Source of the DNA: Pectobacterium versatile
GTDB lineage: Bacteria; Pseudomonadota; Gammaproteobacteria; Enterobacterales; Enterobacteriaceae
Reading direction: 5' to 3'
Assembly (NCBI RefSeq): GCF_020166435.1
Contig: NZ_JAINZP010000010.1
Coordinates: forward strand, 62,001 to 126,000
DNA: 64,000 nt
Both the position numbers and the translations under genes were made by a program. A model generated the notes under the pieces. It made no database searches. It saw only the letters and a list, made by a program, of their open reading frames with translations, and was not told where the DNA came from. This document shows positions 32,964 to 42,878 of the stretch, in pieces; within the stretch, counting starts at the first letter, position 1; each line of letters opens with the position of its first letter.

Positions 32964-33842
32964 TTACTGAACGAGTTCAAGGCCAGCGACGCGGCGCCAG
33001 TAGCCGTTGCAATCTGCCTGATTTTCCAGCGTTAATGGCGCATTGCCTTGTTCGTTAGCGCGGAATTTATCCAGCATCGCCGGGGTGCTGATATCGTTCG
33101 GGGACAGCCGGACGATATCGACCAGATCCTGCATTGATGCCAGTTCGTTGCCGAGGTTGTAGCAATAGCCGCTTTGCGTCTGAATGCCGTTGAGGACAAA
33201 CACCTGCTGGTTCTCCTGCGACAGCATTTTTCTGCCTTGCGGATAGCTGAGGCAGCAGGTTTCGCATTCATCCTTCGGCCGGTCTTCTGAACGGGCGGTG
33301 AAACAGCGCGCGGAATAGGCTAACGGTAAATGGCCATAGCTGAGCACTTCCACTTCAAACTGATGACGAAAGCCAAGCTCGTTACACTGATTCAGCAAGT
33401 TTTGCAGCCAGTCTCGTGAGAGCTCGACTGGCATGCACCAGCGCACCATGCCTTGTTTATGCAGGACTCGCAGGGTGTACGCGTTGTAGCAGTTGAGTGC
33501 GTGTCCGGCGACAAACGGCAAGTTACGTTCGGCGGCGATGTTAACTGCGCCCAGATCGTTCGCTTCCAGTAAGAACTCGCCGTTCTCAACATAGCGTTTT
33601 AGCTCGGTAAGTTCAGACGGAGCCTGTAAGAGAGCGAGTGTAGAAATCACCACCTGCTTACCGCTGTTGGCGACCTCACGGGCAACGTTGAACCAGTCCG
33701 CCACCTTCATCAAACGGCGTTTGCTGCACACCGTTTCGCCGAGATAAATGATATCGGCGCTGCTGTTCACCGCGGCCTGATAAAACGCCTCAACATCCTC
33801 TTTCGGCCAATAGTAGAGAATATTCCCTAATGCGTATTTCAT
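32964..33842 (-). CDS. ubiV: O2-independent ubiquinone hydroxylation protein UbiV
   Basis: UbiV, with UbiU and UbiT, carries out hydroxylation steps of ubiquinone synthesis without oxygen, using prephenate as oxygen donor. The 292-residue U32-peptidase-like protein starts at 33842 (MKYALGNILYYWPKE), the E. coli length. The cysteines of its 4Fe-4S site are visible (VCSKRR near residue 39, and CFTAR with CETCC near 180-197). It lies 11 bases after ubiU, so the two are cotranscribed. Confidence 0.96.
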   Translation of the reverse strand: MKYALGNILYYWPKEDVEAFYQAAVNSSADIIYLGETVCSKRRLMKVADWFNVAREVANSGKQVVISTLALLQAPSELTELKRYVENGEFLLEANDLGAVNIAAERNLPFVAGHALNCYNAYTLRVLHKQGMVRWCMPVELSRDWLQNLLNQCNELGFRHQFEVEVLSYGHLPLAYSARCFTARSEDRPKDECETCCLSYPQGRKMLSQENQQVFVLNGIQTQSGYCYNLGNELASMQDLVDIVRLSPNDISTPAMLDKFRANEQGNAPLTLENQADCNGYWRRVAGLELVQ

Positions 33843-33853
33843 GTGTTCTCCTG

Positions 33854-34849
33854 CTACTGCCATTTACGGTGATAAGCGCCGAGCGTGGTCTGCGTGCCTT
33901 CTGCCACCGCACCTAATGCATCCATCCAGGCCTGAGTGGGAACGAATGTCTCAGGATTGGCGCGGCAGCGATCGATAGCCTGTCGCCATACCTGCGTAAT
34001 CTGGCTGACGTAGGCTGGGCTGCGCTGGCGGCCCTCTATTTTCACGGAGGCAATATTGGCAGCCATCAATTCAGGTAGCAGCTCCAGCGTGTTCAGGCTG
34101 GTTGGCTCTTCCAGCGCATGGTAGCGCTGTCCATCGACTACATAACGGCCTTTACACAACGTGGGGTAACCGGCGTTTTCATCGTCCTGATAGCGATCGA
34201 TCAGGATATTGTTCAGGCGTGATTCCATACCGTTTTCGGTCTGTTGCCAGCGTACAAATCGTGCTGGCGAGCAGGCACCCACGGTATTCGGTGATTCACC
34301 GGTCAGATAAGAAGAGAGATAGCAGCGGCCTTCCGCCATGATGCACAGGCTGCCGAAGGCGAACACTTCGAGCGGCACGGGGCTGGTGCGGGCGATTTGC
34401 TTCACTTGATGAATGGACAGCACGCGTGGCAGCACGATGCGTGCGACATCGAAATGGCGATGATAGAAATGGATCGCTTCGGTGTTCGTCGCTGAAGCCT
34501 GCACCGACACGTGACGCTCGATATTGGGATAGCGTTCGGCGGCATATTCCAGCATGGCGAGATCGGCGAGGATCAGCACGTCGGCACCGATCTGTGCGGC
34601 CATGTCCACGGCGCGCTGCCAGCGCTGATAGCCGTCCGGGTGAGCAAACGTATTGATGGCGATGTGCAGCTTACGCTGGTGGCGGTGCACGTACTCGCGC
34701 GCTTCCTGTAGCTTCTTATCAGTAAAATTCAGCCCGGCAAAATGACGTGCGTTGGTGTCATCTTTCAGGCCGATATAGACCGCATCTGCGCCATTATCGA
34801 TGGCAGCTTTCAGTGCCGGCAGGTTGCCAGCGGGGCAAAGCAGTTCCAT
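33854..34849 (-). CDS. ubiU: O2-independent ubiquinone hydroxylation protein UbiU
   Basis: UbiU forms a heterodimer with UbiV. The 331-residue U32-family protein starts at 34849 (MELLCPAGNLPALKAAID), matching E. coli in length. Iron-sulfur cysteines occur in SLCIMAEGRCYLSSY, GACSPA and TLCKGRY. It is divergent from ubiT, so the three anaerobic ubiquinone genes share one regulatory region of 354 bases (34850-35203). In E. coli these genes are FNR-activated; I could not see a convincing full FNR site here. Confidence 0.96.
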   Translation of the reverse strand: MELLCPAGNLPALKAAIDNGADAVYIGLKDDTNARHFAGLNFTDKKLQEAREYVHRHQRKLHIAINTFAHPDGYQRWQRAVDMAAQIGADVLILADLAMLEYAAERYPNIERHVSVQASATNTEAIHFYHRHFDVARIVLPRVLSIHQVKQIARTSPVPLEVFAFGSLCIMAEGRCYLSSYLTGESPNTVGACSPARFVRWQQTENGMESRLNNILIDRYQDDENAGYPTLCKGRYVVDGQRYHALEEPTSLNTLELLPELMAANIASVKIEGRQRSPAYVSQITQVWRQAIDRCRANPETFVPTQAWMDALGAVAEGTQTTLGAYHRKWQ

Positions 34850-35203
34850 ACACAATCCTTCATTAATCCCTTCGGGGCCGTAGCGGCTCGGTACGATCAA
34901 TGATGTTCAGACTGATATCGCGTTTATGACGGGCGTTCTGCCTACCCCTTTGCGGGTCGCCGTAAGCGATTTTTTATCAGTCGATGAATGTTGTTAACGA
35001 TTGGGAATCTTAATTAACCAAATCGGTAAGGACTTTGATTTAAGGCAGTTTATGGTGCTAATCGTCGCGCAAGGACAAAATCTGTTGGGCATAATCGGAT
35101 AACCGACTAAATTATTGACATAGACCTCTGCCGCTTGCGGTGGATGTGGCAAAATGTTTGCAGATTATCTGAACAGTCAGATTGCTTTAAGAGGAGTACG
35201 CCA

Positions 35204-35728
35204 GTGTTGGAAAAACTACGAGCGCAGATTGTGCGTCAGGGGCCGAGCTTATTCGGTAAGCCACTCAAGTTCACCCCCTTTGCGCTACAGCGTCAGGTTT
35301 TGGAACAGATGTTGGGCTGGCAGTTCCGTCAGGCGCTGGAAGAGGGCGATCTGGCATTTCTCGAAAGCCGCTGGCTGAAAATTGAGGTGCGTGACGTTGG
35401 CTTGCAGTGGTTTATGACGCTGCGCGATGGGCGTTTGGTCGTGAGCCACGCTGAGACAGCGGATGTCAGTTTCAGTGCAGACGCGAACGATCTGATTTTG
35501 ATCGCCGCGCGTAAAGAAGATCCTGATACGCTCTTTTTCCAGCGCCGCCTGCGCATTGAGGGCGACACCGAATTAGGGTTGTATGTGAAGAACCTGATGG
35601 ACGCTATTGAGCTGGAATCTATGCCTGCGCCGCTGCGCATTGGTCTGCTGCAACTGGCGAACTTTGTTGAAGCCGGCTTACAGGAGGGCGTGGTGCAACC
35701 AGCGAATCACACGCCAGTATCATGCTAG
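35204..35728 (+). CDS. ubiT: Ubiquinone biosynthesis accessory protein UbiT
   Basis: UbiT is an SCP2-domain lipid-binding protein that binds quinone intermediates for anaerobic ubiquinone synthesis. The GTG at 35204 (then LEKLRAQIVRQGPSLF), after AGAGGAGTACGCCA, gives 174 residues, the E. coli length; upstream frame extension is not supported. It overlaps the next gene by 7 bases. Confidence 0.94.
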   Translation: MLEKLRAQIVRQGPSLFGKPLKFTPFALQRQVLEQMLGWQFRQALEEGDLAFLESRWLKIEVRDVGLQWFMTLRDGRLVVSHAETADVSFSADANDLILIAARKEDPDTLFFQRRLRIEGDTELGLYVKNLMDAIELESMPAPLRIGLLQLANFVEAGLQEGVVQPANHTPVSC

Positions 35729-36264
35729 TTCGGGTGGAAATTCCCGTTGATGCCGCAGGGATCGACAACTTATTGCGCCGTGCTTTTCCAACGGGCGCGG
35801 AAGCGGATCTGGTTCATCAACTGCGTGAAGATGGCTTATTGACACTCGGCGTTGTGGCGACTGACGATGAAGGCGGCGTAGTAGGCTACGCGGCATTCAG
35901 CCCGGTGCTGATCGACGGTGAGGATCGCCAATGGGTGGCGCTTGCGCCGTTGGCGGTAGACGAAAGCCTGCGTCGGCAGGGCGTGGGGGAGAAGCTGGTC
36001 TACGAAGGACTGGATGCGCTGAATGAATTTAGCTATACCGCCGTCGTCGTGCTGGGTGAGCCAACGTACTATTCTCGTTTTGGCTTCGTTCCGGCCACAG
36101 AACATCAGTTGCACTGCCGCTGGCCAGACAGTGAATCGGCTTTTCAGGTCTACCCGCTGGCGGATAACCATGTCGTCGGTGAAGGTCGTCCTGAGGGCGA
36201 AAGCGGGTTTGAAAGCGCGAGCGGGCTGGTGGAATACGCTGAACCGTTTAACCGCTTTCTCTAG
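35722..36264 (+). CDS. yhbS: GNAT N-acetyltransferase YhbS
   Basis: The 180-residue protein has the GNAT acetyl-CoA loop in LRRQGVGEKLV (about 89-99) and the YYSRFGFVPA motif near residue 112-121 that marks the YhbS group. The substrate is not known from sequence. It overlaps ubiT by 7 bases, so translation is probably coupled, as in the E. coli yhbT-yhbS pair. Confidence 0.9.
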   Translation: MLVRVEIPVDAAGIDNLLRRAFPTGAEADLVHQLREDGLLTLGVVATDDEGGVVGYAAFSPVLIDGEDRQWVALAPLAVDESLRRQGVGEKLVYEGLDALNEFSYTAVVVLGEPTYYSRFGFVPATEHQLHCRWPDSESAFQVYPLADNHVVGEGRPEGESGFESASGLVEYAEPFNRFL

Positions 36265-36288
36265 CGTGATTCGTTAGCCGATAGCGTA

Positions 36289-36588
36289 TCAATACAAATT
36301 GTTTGAGATACAAAGCGTCTTGGGCTGGTCTTGTACCAGCCTTTCTTTTTGGTTTTTGCTCAACTGCTTAATGCGATATTCCAGTTTGAGTGCGTCTGAG
36401 CGATCGCCCACCAGACAGTGAAACACCAGCGTTAATTCTCCCTTTCCCCGCAGTGCTTTTGCCCCTTTTCCCGTTTGATGCTGATTCAGGCGGCGGCTGA
36501 CATCCGTCGTGATACCCGTGTACAGCGACCCAGCGACCGTGCGCAGTATGTACAGATACCAGTGAGAATCTTCGGCGTGTTCAGTCAT
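36289..36588 (-). CDS. yhbQ: GIY-YIG domain protein YhbQ
   Basis: The 99-residue protein is a stand-alone GIY-YIG nuclease-fold domain: WYLYILR, then [17 protein letters not shown] and the conserved late glutamate region ([10 protein letters not shown]). E. coli YhbQ has reported DNA endonuclease activity. It is convergent with yhbS. Confidence 0.92.
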   Translation of the reverse strand: MTEHAEDSHWYLYILRTVAGSLYTGITTDVSRRLNQHQTGKGAKALRGKGELTLVFHCLVGDRSDALKLEYRIKQLSKNQKERLVQDQPKTLCISNNLY

Positions 36589-36911
36589 GGCGTTGTCTGC
36601 GGCTTCTCGGAAACAGTCGTGTTGGTGGTTAGTTTAGGGCGCTTGTTCTGCTGCGTGAAGTAGCACGTTGCTGTTGTTTTGCGGATTGCCACCTTTCCGC
36701 AGGGAAATAATTTCCTGCTCTGCCTGCGGTTTCTCCCTGTGTTTAGGAAGAAACCGCTATGCTTACTCCATGACATCAATCCGCAGCAGTCGGTTTCTAT
36801 CCCGCGTGTTGCCCGTGGTTGACGCCCTCTTTTTCCCGATATAGAGAGATCATCTGGCTGACAAGGTTGTCACTGTTAATTCATCGAACGCACCTTATCT
36901 GGAGAAGTATG

Positions 36912-36979
36912 TGTGATAAAAATCACATATAATCACTATCTATTGCATTTCTCTTACATCAAGTGTGAGTAGATGCACA
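36912..36979 (+). promoter_or_regulatory. Double CRP site with CytR-type octamer upstream of deoC
   Basis: A perfect CRP site TGTGATAAAAATCACA (36912-36927) and a second, imperfect one TGTGAGTAGATGCACA (36964-36979) have centres 52 bases apart, and an ATTGCATT octamer (36942-36949) lies between. E. coli deoP2 has CRP sites at -93.5 and -40.5 with CytR bound between. Using the second site as -40.5 puts the transcription start near 37012. The remainder of the 678-base yhbQ-deoC gap has no gene I can support. Confidence 0.7.
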
Positions 36980-37266
36980 AAATAGTCCGGCATGGCGTGT
37001 TCAAATATCCGATGAATCGTTTGTTGTCTGATGAATAATTGTTTGATGAATAAATAGTTTCTTTCGATGTCGTTCTTTCGGTGTTGAAATAATCACAGAA
37101 TGAAGGGTAAAGGAAGGCTGATTGCGGTGAGAAGGATCTCGGTGCCGCTACAGGTTGTTTCTCCTGAGCGCTATCTTCAAGGAACCAAGTCCGCTCGCCA
37201 AACGTGCTGGTTTACACCAGTTAATGTTCAGGGCCGGTTAGACCGGCTGACGAGTTGGAGTGTTGT

Positions 37267-38046
37267 ATGACCAAGCTGACCACGGCTGCGCAACGCGCGC
37301 TGGCGCTGATGGATTTAACCACGCTGAATGAGGATGATACGGATGAAAACGTGACGGCACTCTGCCGTCAGGCAAACAGCCCGGCAGGAAAAACGGCTGC
37401 TATCTGTATCTATCCACGTTTTATCCCTCTGGCGAAAAAGATCCTGCGTGAGCAGGGTACGCCGGATATCCGCATCGCGACGGTGACCAACTTCCCGCAC
37501 GGCAATGATGATGTGGCAATTGCTGTTGCAGAAACCAAGGCAGCGATAGCCTACGGCGCTGATGAAGTTGATGTCGTATTCCCTTACCGCGCACTGATAG
37601 CTGGCAACGCTCAAATCGGTTTTGAACTGGTGCAGGCATGTAAAGCCGTGTGTCAGGATGCCCATGTGCTGTTGAAAGTGATCATCGAAACGGGCGAGCT
37701 AAAGCAAGAAGCGCTGATCCGTCAGGCGAGCGAGATTGCCATCGATGCGGGGGCCGATTTCATTAAAACCTCGACCGGTAAAGTGCCGGTGAACGCGACG
37801 CCAGAAAGCGCGGCGATCATGCTGAAGGCGATACGCGATAAAGGCGTGGGTGAGCGCGTTGGCTTTAAAGCGGCGGGCGGCGTGCGTAACGCGGAAGATG
37901 CCGCCATCTACCTGCAACTGGCGGACGATATCATGGGCACGGAATGGGCGACGGCGCAGCATTTTCGCTTTGGTGCATCCAGTCTGCTGGCGAGCCTGCT
38001 GACCACGCTTGGCCACGCGACAGCGGCTCCGCAGGGCGGCTACTAA
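37267..38046 (+). CDS. deoC: Deoxyribose-phosphate aldolase
   Basis: DeoC cleaves deoxyribose-5-phosphate to glyceraldehyde-3-phosphate and acetaldehyde in deoxynucleoside catabolism. The ATG at 37267 gives 259 residues, equal to E. coli; the alternative four codons upstream lacks a fitting ribosome-binding site. The Schiff-base lysine is K167 in FIKTSTGK, with D102 and K201 in the expected places. It is first of the deoCABD operon. Confidence 0.98.
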   Translation: MTKLTTAAQRALALMDLTTLNEDDTDENVTALCRQANSPAGKTAAICIYPRFIPLAKKILREQGTPDIRIATVTNFPHGNDDVAIAVAETKAAIAYGADEVDVVFPYRALIAGNAQIGFELVQACKAVCQDAHVLLKVIIETGELKQEALIRQASEIAIDAGADFIKTSTGKVPVNATPESAAIMLKAIRDKGVGERVGFKAAGGVRNAEDAAIYLQLADDIMGTEWATAQHFRFGASSLLASLLTTLGHATAAPQGGY

Positions 38047-38139
38047 TTACGTGCACACAGCGTACGATTTTGTTCACAGCAAATGTGCTCGCAGCGACAG
38101 GCTGCTGAGCCATATCAGAATTCATCAGGAGTACAGACC

Positions 38140-39468
38140 TTGTTTCTGATTCAAGAAATTATTCGTAAGAAGCGTGATGGAAAGGCTCTGAGCGAAGAAG
38201 AGATTCGCTTCTTTATCAACGGTATTCGTGACAATACCGTCTCTGAAGGCCAGATTGCGGCGCTGGCGATGACCATTTATTTTCACGACATGTCGATGGA
38301 TGAACGCGTGGCGCTGACGCTGGCGATGCGTGACTCCGGCACGGTACTGAACTGGAAGAGTCTGAACCTGAACGGTCCGCTGGTGGACAAACACTCTACC
38401 GGCGGCGTCGGGGATGTCACGTCGCTGATGCTGGGGCCGATGGTCGCTGCCTGCGGGGGCTACGTCCCAATGATCTCCGGGCGCGGCTTAGGGCATACCG
38501 GCGGCACGTTGGATAAGCTCGAAGCGATTCCGGGACTGGATATTTTCCCGAATGATGAAGATTTTCGCCGCATCATCCAGCAGGTTGGCGTCGCGATCAT
38601 TGGGCAGACCTCATCGCTGGCTCCGGCGGATAAACGCTTTTACGCCACGCGCGACATTACCGCCACGGTCGATTCAATCCCGCTAATCACCGCGTCGATT
38701 CTGGCGAAGAAGCTGGCGGAAGGGCTGGATGCGCTGGTAATGGACGTCAAAGTGGGTTCGGGGGCGTTTATGCCGACCTATGAACTGTCCGAACAGCTGG
38801 CGCAGGCGATTGTCGGCGTAGCGAATAACGCGGGATGTCGCACCAGCGCATTGCTGACTGACATGAATCAGGTGCTGGCCTCTAGCGCAGGTAACGCGCT
38901 GGAGGTGCGGGAAGCCGTGCGTTTCCTGACAGGGGAGAGCCGCAATCCGCGCCTGTATGATGTTACTATGGCGCTATGTGGCGAGATGCTGCTGGCGGGC
39001 GGACTGGCAAGCTCGGCGGACGACGCGCATTCACGTCTGCAAGCCGTGTTGGATAACGGTAAAGCTGCCGAAGTCTTTGGTCGCATGGTCGCTGCACAGC
39101 GTGGCCCGGGCGATTTTGTCGAACACTACGATCGCTACCTGCCAGTGGCGACATTAAGCAAGCCGGTTTTTGCGACGCGTGAAGGCATCGTGACTGGGAT
39201 GGATACCCGCGCGCTGGGCATGGCCGTCGTCTCGCTGGGCGGTGGACGCCGTCAGGCCACGGATACGATCGATTACAGCGTCGGTCTGGATAGCATGATC
39301 AGTCTGGGTGAGCGCGTTGATGCGCAGCGCCCGCTGGCGGTGATCCACGCCAATACGGAAGCGCAGTGGCAGCAGGCGGCGAATGAAGTCCGTGCTGCGA
39401 TCCAACTGGGCGACACCGCGCCAGAAAAGACCCCGATGGTCTATCGTCGAGTGAGCGCAGAAGCGTGA
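38140..39468 (+). CDS. deoA: Thymidine phosphorylase
   Basis: DeoA converts thymidine and deoxyuridine to base plus deoxyribose-1-phosphate. The TTG at 38140 (then [16 protein letters not shown]) follows AGGAG and gives 442 residues; E. coli also uses TTG. The phosphate-binding KHSTGGVGD segment (about 84-92) is the family signature. It follows deoC by 93 bases. Confidence 0.97.
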   Translation: MFLIQEIIRKKRDGKALSEEEIRFFINGIRDNTVSEGQIAALAMTIYFHDMSMDERVALTLAMRDSGTVLNWKSLNLNGPLVDKHSTGGVGDVTSLMLGPMVAACGGYVPMISGRGLGHTGGTLDKLEAIPGLDIFPNDEDFRRIIQQVGVAIIGQTSSLAPADKRFYATRDITATVDSIPLITASILAKKLAEGLDALVMDVKVGSGAFMPTYELSEQLAQAIVGVANNAGCRTSALLTDMNQVLASSAGNALEVREAVRFLTGESRNPRLYDVTMALCGEMLLAGGLASSADDAHSRLQAVLDNGKAAEVFGRMVAAQRGPGDFVEHYDRYLPVATLSKPVFATREGIVTGMDTRALGMAVVSLGGGRRQATDTIDYSVGLDSMISLGERVDAQRPLAVIHANTEAQWQQAANEVRAAIQLGDTAPEKTPMVYRRVSAEA

Positions 39469-39557
39469 TCGCACAGGGCCGGTTAGTGGTCGTCTTGAAT
39501 TGATTTTCCCCTGCCTCTCGGCAGGGCGTTAGCGCATAGCTGCGCAGGAGAAAAAGA

Positions 39558-40781
39558 ATGAAACGTGCATATATTATGGTTCTCGACTCGTTTGGGATCG
39601 GCAGCAGTGCTGATGCAGAACGTTTTGGCGATGTCGGTTCAGATACGCTGGGTCATATCGCTCAGGCGTGTGCAGCAGGGACGGCGGATAAAGGGCGCAG
39701 CGGCAAGCTGCATTTGCCGAACCTGAGCCGTCTGGGGCTGGGTAAAGCTGCTGAGGCCTCAACGGGGACGTTCCCGCCAGGGCTGGATGAAAACGCAGAC
39801 ATCATCGGTGCTTACGCGCACGCCAGCGAAATCTCCTCGGGTAAAGATACCCCGTCTGGTCACTGGGAAATTGCCGGTGTGCCTGTCCTGTTTGACTGGG
39901 GCTATTTTAAAGATGAAGAAAACAGTTTTCCGCAGGAACTGCTGGATAAACTGGTGAAGCGCGCTAATCTGCCGGGCTATCTTGGCAACTGTCACTCTTC
40001 CGGTACGGTGATTCTGGATCAACTGGCTGAAGAACACATGAAAACCGGCAAACCGATTTTCTACACCTCTGCGGATTCCGTGTTCCAGATTGCCTGCCAT
40101 GAAGAAACGTTCGGTCTGGATAAGCTGTATGAGCTGTGTGAAATTGCCCGCGAAGAGCTGACCGAAGGGGATTACAACATCGGGCGCGTGATCGCACGTC
40201 CGTTTATCGGCGACAAACCCGGCAATTTCGAACGTACCGGCAACCGTCACGATCTGGCCGTTGAACCGCCAGCGCCAACCATCCTGAAAAAAATGGTGGA
40301 TGAAAAAGGCGGCGAAGTGGTTTCCGTCGGCAAGATTGCGGATATCTACGCGCAGGTCGGTATCACGAAGAAAGTGAAGGCCACCGGCATCGATGCGCTG
40401 TTTGACGCCACGCTGAAAGAAATGGATAGCGCAGGCGACAACACCATCGTGTTTACCAACTTTGTTGATTTCGATTCTGCCTACGGCCACCGCCGCGATA
40501 TTCCAGGCTATGCTGCTGCGTTGGAGCTGTTTGACCGTCGCCTGCCAGAAATGCTGTCCCGCGTGAAGGGTGACGATATCCTGATTCTGACGGCTGACCA
40601 CGGCTGTGACCCGAGCTGGCACGGCACCGATCACACCCGTGAGAACGTCCCGGTGTTGATCTATGGCCCGAACGTGAAGCCGGGGTCATACGGTCACCGT
40701 GAAACCTTCGCCGATATCGGGCAGACGGTCGCGGCCTACTTTGGCCTGTCGCCTATGGACTACGGCAAATCGATACTGTAA
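39558..40781 (+). CDS. deoB: Phosphopentomutase
   Basis: DeoB interconverts (deoxy)ribose-1- and -5-phosphate, linking DeoA/DeoD products to DeoC. It is a 407-residue alkaline-phosphatase-superfamily enzyme with two Mn2+ sites: D10 in MVLDSFGIG, the threonine nucleophile near KDTPSGHWE, and the late metal ligands in [18 protein letters not shown]. The start follows AGGAG. Confidence 0.98.
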   Translation: MKRAYIMVLDSFGIGSSADAERFGDVGSDTLGHIAQACAAGTADKGRSGKLHLPNLSRLGLGKAAEASTGTFPPGLDENADIIGAYAHASEISSGKDTPSGHWEIAGVPVLFDWGYFKDEENSFPQELLDKLVKRANLPGYLGNCHSSGTVILDQLAEEHMKTGKPIFYTSADSVFQIACHEETFGLDKLYELCEIAREELTEGDYNIGRVIARPFIGDKPGNFERTGNRHDLAVEPPAPTILKKMVDEKGGEVVSVGKIADIYAQVGITKKVKATGIDALFDATLKEMDSAGDNTIVFTNFVDFDSAYGHRRDIPGYAAALELFDRRLPEMLSRVKGDDILILTADHGCDPSWHGTDHTRENVPVLIYGPNVKPGSYGHRETFADIGQTVAAYFGLSPMDYGKSIL

Positions 40782-40828
40782 AACACACCGTTTTTTACGT
40801 GAAACTTGATTAATTAAGGAATAAACGC

Positions 40829-41548
40829 ATGGCTACGCCACATATTAATGCAGAAATGGGTGATTTCGCGGACGTTGTACTGATGCCGGGCGACCCGCTG
40901 CGCGCTAAGTACATTGCAGAAACCTTTCTGGATGATGCCCGCGAAGTGAACAACGTGCGTGGCATGTTAGGGTTCACGGGGACTTACAAAGGCCGTAAAA
41001 TTTCGGTCATGGGCCACGGCATGGGTATCCCATCCTGCTCAATTTATGCGAAAGAACTGATCACCGAATTCGGCGTGAAGAAGATCATCCGTGTGGGATC
41101 CTGCGGTGCGGTACGTGAAGATGTTAAGCTGCGCGACGTGGTGATCGGCATGGGTGCCTGTACGGATTCTAAAGTGAACCGTATGCGTTTCAAAGATCAC
41201 GACTACGCGGCGATTGCTGATTTCGATATGGTGCGTAATGCCGTTGATGCTGCCAAAGCACGCGATGTTTCTGTCCGCGTTGGTAACATCTTCTCCGCCG
41301 ATCTGTTCTACACGCCAGATCCGCAGATGTTCGACGTGATGGAAAAATACGGCATTCTGGGTGTGGAAATGGAAGCGGCCGGTATCTATGGCGTTGCGGC
41401 AGAATTCGGTGCAAAAGCGCTGGCAATCTGTACCGTTTCTGACCACATTCGTACTGGTGCACAGACTACGTCAGAAGAGCGTCAAAACACGTTCAACGAG
41501 ATGATCGAAATCGCGCTGGAATCCGTTCTGCTGGGCGATAACGAGTAA
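40829..41548 (+). CDS. deoD: Purine-nucleoside phosphorylase
   Basis: DeoD phosphorolyses purine (deoxy)nucleosides. The 239-residue protein of the hexameric trimeric-dimer class begins [29 protein letters not shown] binds phosphate, and EMEAAGIY binds the ribose. It closes the deo operon. A weak hairpin (CCAATC/GATTGG, 41550-41569) follows. Confidence 0.98.
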   Translation: MATPHINAEMGDFADVVLMPGDPLRAKYIAETFLDDAREVNNVRGMLGFTGTYKGRKISVMGHGMGIPSCSIYAKELITEFGVKKIIRVGSCGAVREDVKLRDVVIGMGACTDSKVNRMRFKDHDYAAIADFDMVRNAVDAAKARDVSVRVGNIFSADLFYTPDPQMFDVMEKYGILGVEMEAAGIYGVAAEFGAKALAICTVSDHIRTGAQTTSEERQNTFNEMIEIALESVLLGDNE

Positions 41549-41699
41549 TACCAATCTGGCTTTGGATTGGTTTGAATTGCACCCCAAAAGTTGAGGATTC
41601 AACTGAGTAAGGTGCAGTTCAGGTTTAGATTCTCTCTAATGAGCCGGAGCCTATGCAACATCGTGGGATACAGCAGTCATTATCCCTGGGATAATCCTT

Positions 41700-42008
41700 T
41701 TATTCAGCATGCCCATGATTCAGGGCTGTTAAAGGCTCATTGACGTCAAAAATTTTGTAAGTGACTTCTTCAACACCTAATGATTTAACACGGGAAATAT
41801 GCATCTTGAGATAAGCATTTGCCGTTTCTTCATCTTTAAAGAGATATATCCCACCTGCTTCCTGATTCTTTTCACTCTCCGTCCAAATTTTCCAGATAAA
41901 GCCCGGTTCGTGATTGATTGACTCGGCAAGGTCAACCAATTGGCGAGACATTTCATGACCAAATGGTCCCTTAAAACTAAAGTGGAGCTGTAGTAATTTA
42001 TTCGACAT
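41700..42008 (-). CDS. YdhR-type small monooxygenase-like protein
   Basis: The 102-residue protein matches E. coli YdhR throughout ([55 protein letters not shown]), a dimeric alpha/beta-barrel protein related to ActVA-type monooxygenases with no proven substrate. It lies 73 bases downstream of the DsbA-like gene on the same strand and is probably cotranscribed with it. The local DNA is AT-richer than its neighbours. Confidence 0.85.
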   Translation of the reverse strand: MSNKLLQLHFSFKGPFGHEMSRQLVDLAESINHEPGFIWKIWTESEKNQEAGGIYLFKDEETANAYLKMHISRVKSLGVEEVTYKIFDVNEPLTALNHGHAE

Positions 42009-42081
42009 ATATTATTCCCAATAAGATAAATAGAACGTTATAAATGGGGTTGTATTTTATCTGTGTAATCTGAAATTTAAT

Positions 42082-42786
42082 TTATGATAAGTTTTCAATT
42101 AATATATTGGTTATTTCTTTTTCACTTACATAGCCAGAGGCGATTTTTTTAATCATGCTATCTTTTTCAATCAGGATTGTTGGGAAAGCATTAACACCAA
42201 AATGACGCGCTCTATAAAACTCATTGATGGTTTCTGCTATCGCAAATTTTGAAGTGAAGACGTTTTTGAAATCATCGAAATCAATGCCAGTGGTAAGGCA
42301 GATGCTTTCATAAAACTCTATTTTCTTTGGGTCTTCCGACTGCGTATAGAATTTTCTTTGTGTCTCGCGGAAGAACTCAATTTTGGTGTCTTTTGCAATG
42401 AGCTCCGCACTGACAATGGCACGACAGGCAGGTTCTGTATCGTAATTAAAATATTCTGCATCCAGCAGAGCATAGGAAAACGGCTGGCCTGTTTTCGAAC
42501 TGATGTGCTCCCATTCCCGACGTAAGAAATTTTTGAAGGAAGTATTCCACTCATCCCCCCCACCAGCACGAAGACCGCCGTTTGTCAGTGTGAATTGATA
42601 GTGATTGTCGTGACAAAACGCCGCTATACGGCTGACGGATTGAGATATTCCCCAACACCAGGAACACATTGGGTCTCCGACATAATGGACGATCACGGCT
42701 TCTTTTTCTGTCTGCCCATCCTGAATAGGCGATAATTCTTTTTTTGTATCGATCAGGCATTGGCCTGTCTCATTATCACATAGCAT
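42082..42786 (-). CDS. DsbA-family thioredoxin-fold protein with CSWC motif
   Basis: The 234-residue protein has the thioredoxin-fold start VIVHYVGDPMCSWCWGIS with a CSWC redox pair (about C41, C44), an all-alpha insertion (about 75-175), and the cis-proline segment NAFPTILIE near residue 205. This is the DsbA/FrnE-type cytosolic group. No signal peptide is seen. It is divergent from a LysR gene and upstream of the YdhR-like gene. The substrate is unknown. Confidence 0.82.
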   Translation of the reverse strand: MLCDNETGQCLIDTKKELSPIQDGQTEKEAVIVHYVGDPMCSWCWGISQSVSRIAAFCHDNHYQFTLTNGGLRAGGGDEWNTSFKNFLRREWEHISSKTGQPFSYALLDAEYFNYDTEPACRAIVSAELIAKDTKIEFFRETQRKFYTQSEDPKKIEFYESICLTTGIDFDDFKNVFTSKFAIAETINEFYRARHFGVNAFPTILIEKDSMIKKIASGYVSEKEITNILIENLS

Positions 42787-42878
42787 AGTCGGCTCCTTCT
42801 GAAGGGGATGATTTTATTATCCTCGGCGTTTAGGTACAATCCGATAAAATTTAACTCACTGTTCAGGATTTTTTGACA

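Noticed and set aside
34850-35203. FNR site in the ubiU-ubiT intergenic region
   Set aside because: Only half-site matches to TTGAT were seen; no full TTGAT-N4-ATCAA element.
41575-41640. CACCCCAAAAGTTGAGGATTC and following bases, like the end of an IS3-type element
   Set aside because: No transposase remnant or matching second end was found; the similarity is too short to support a call.
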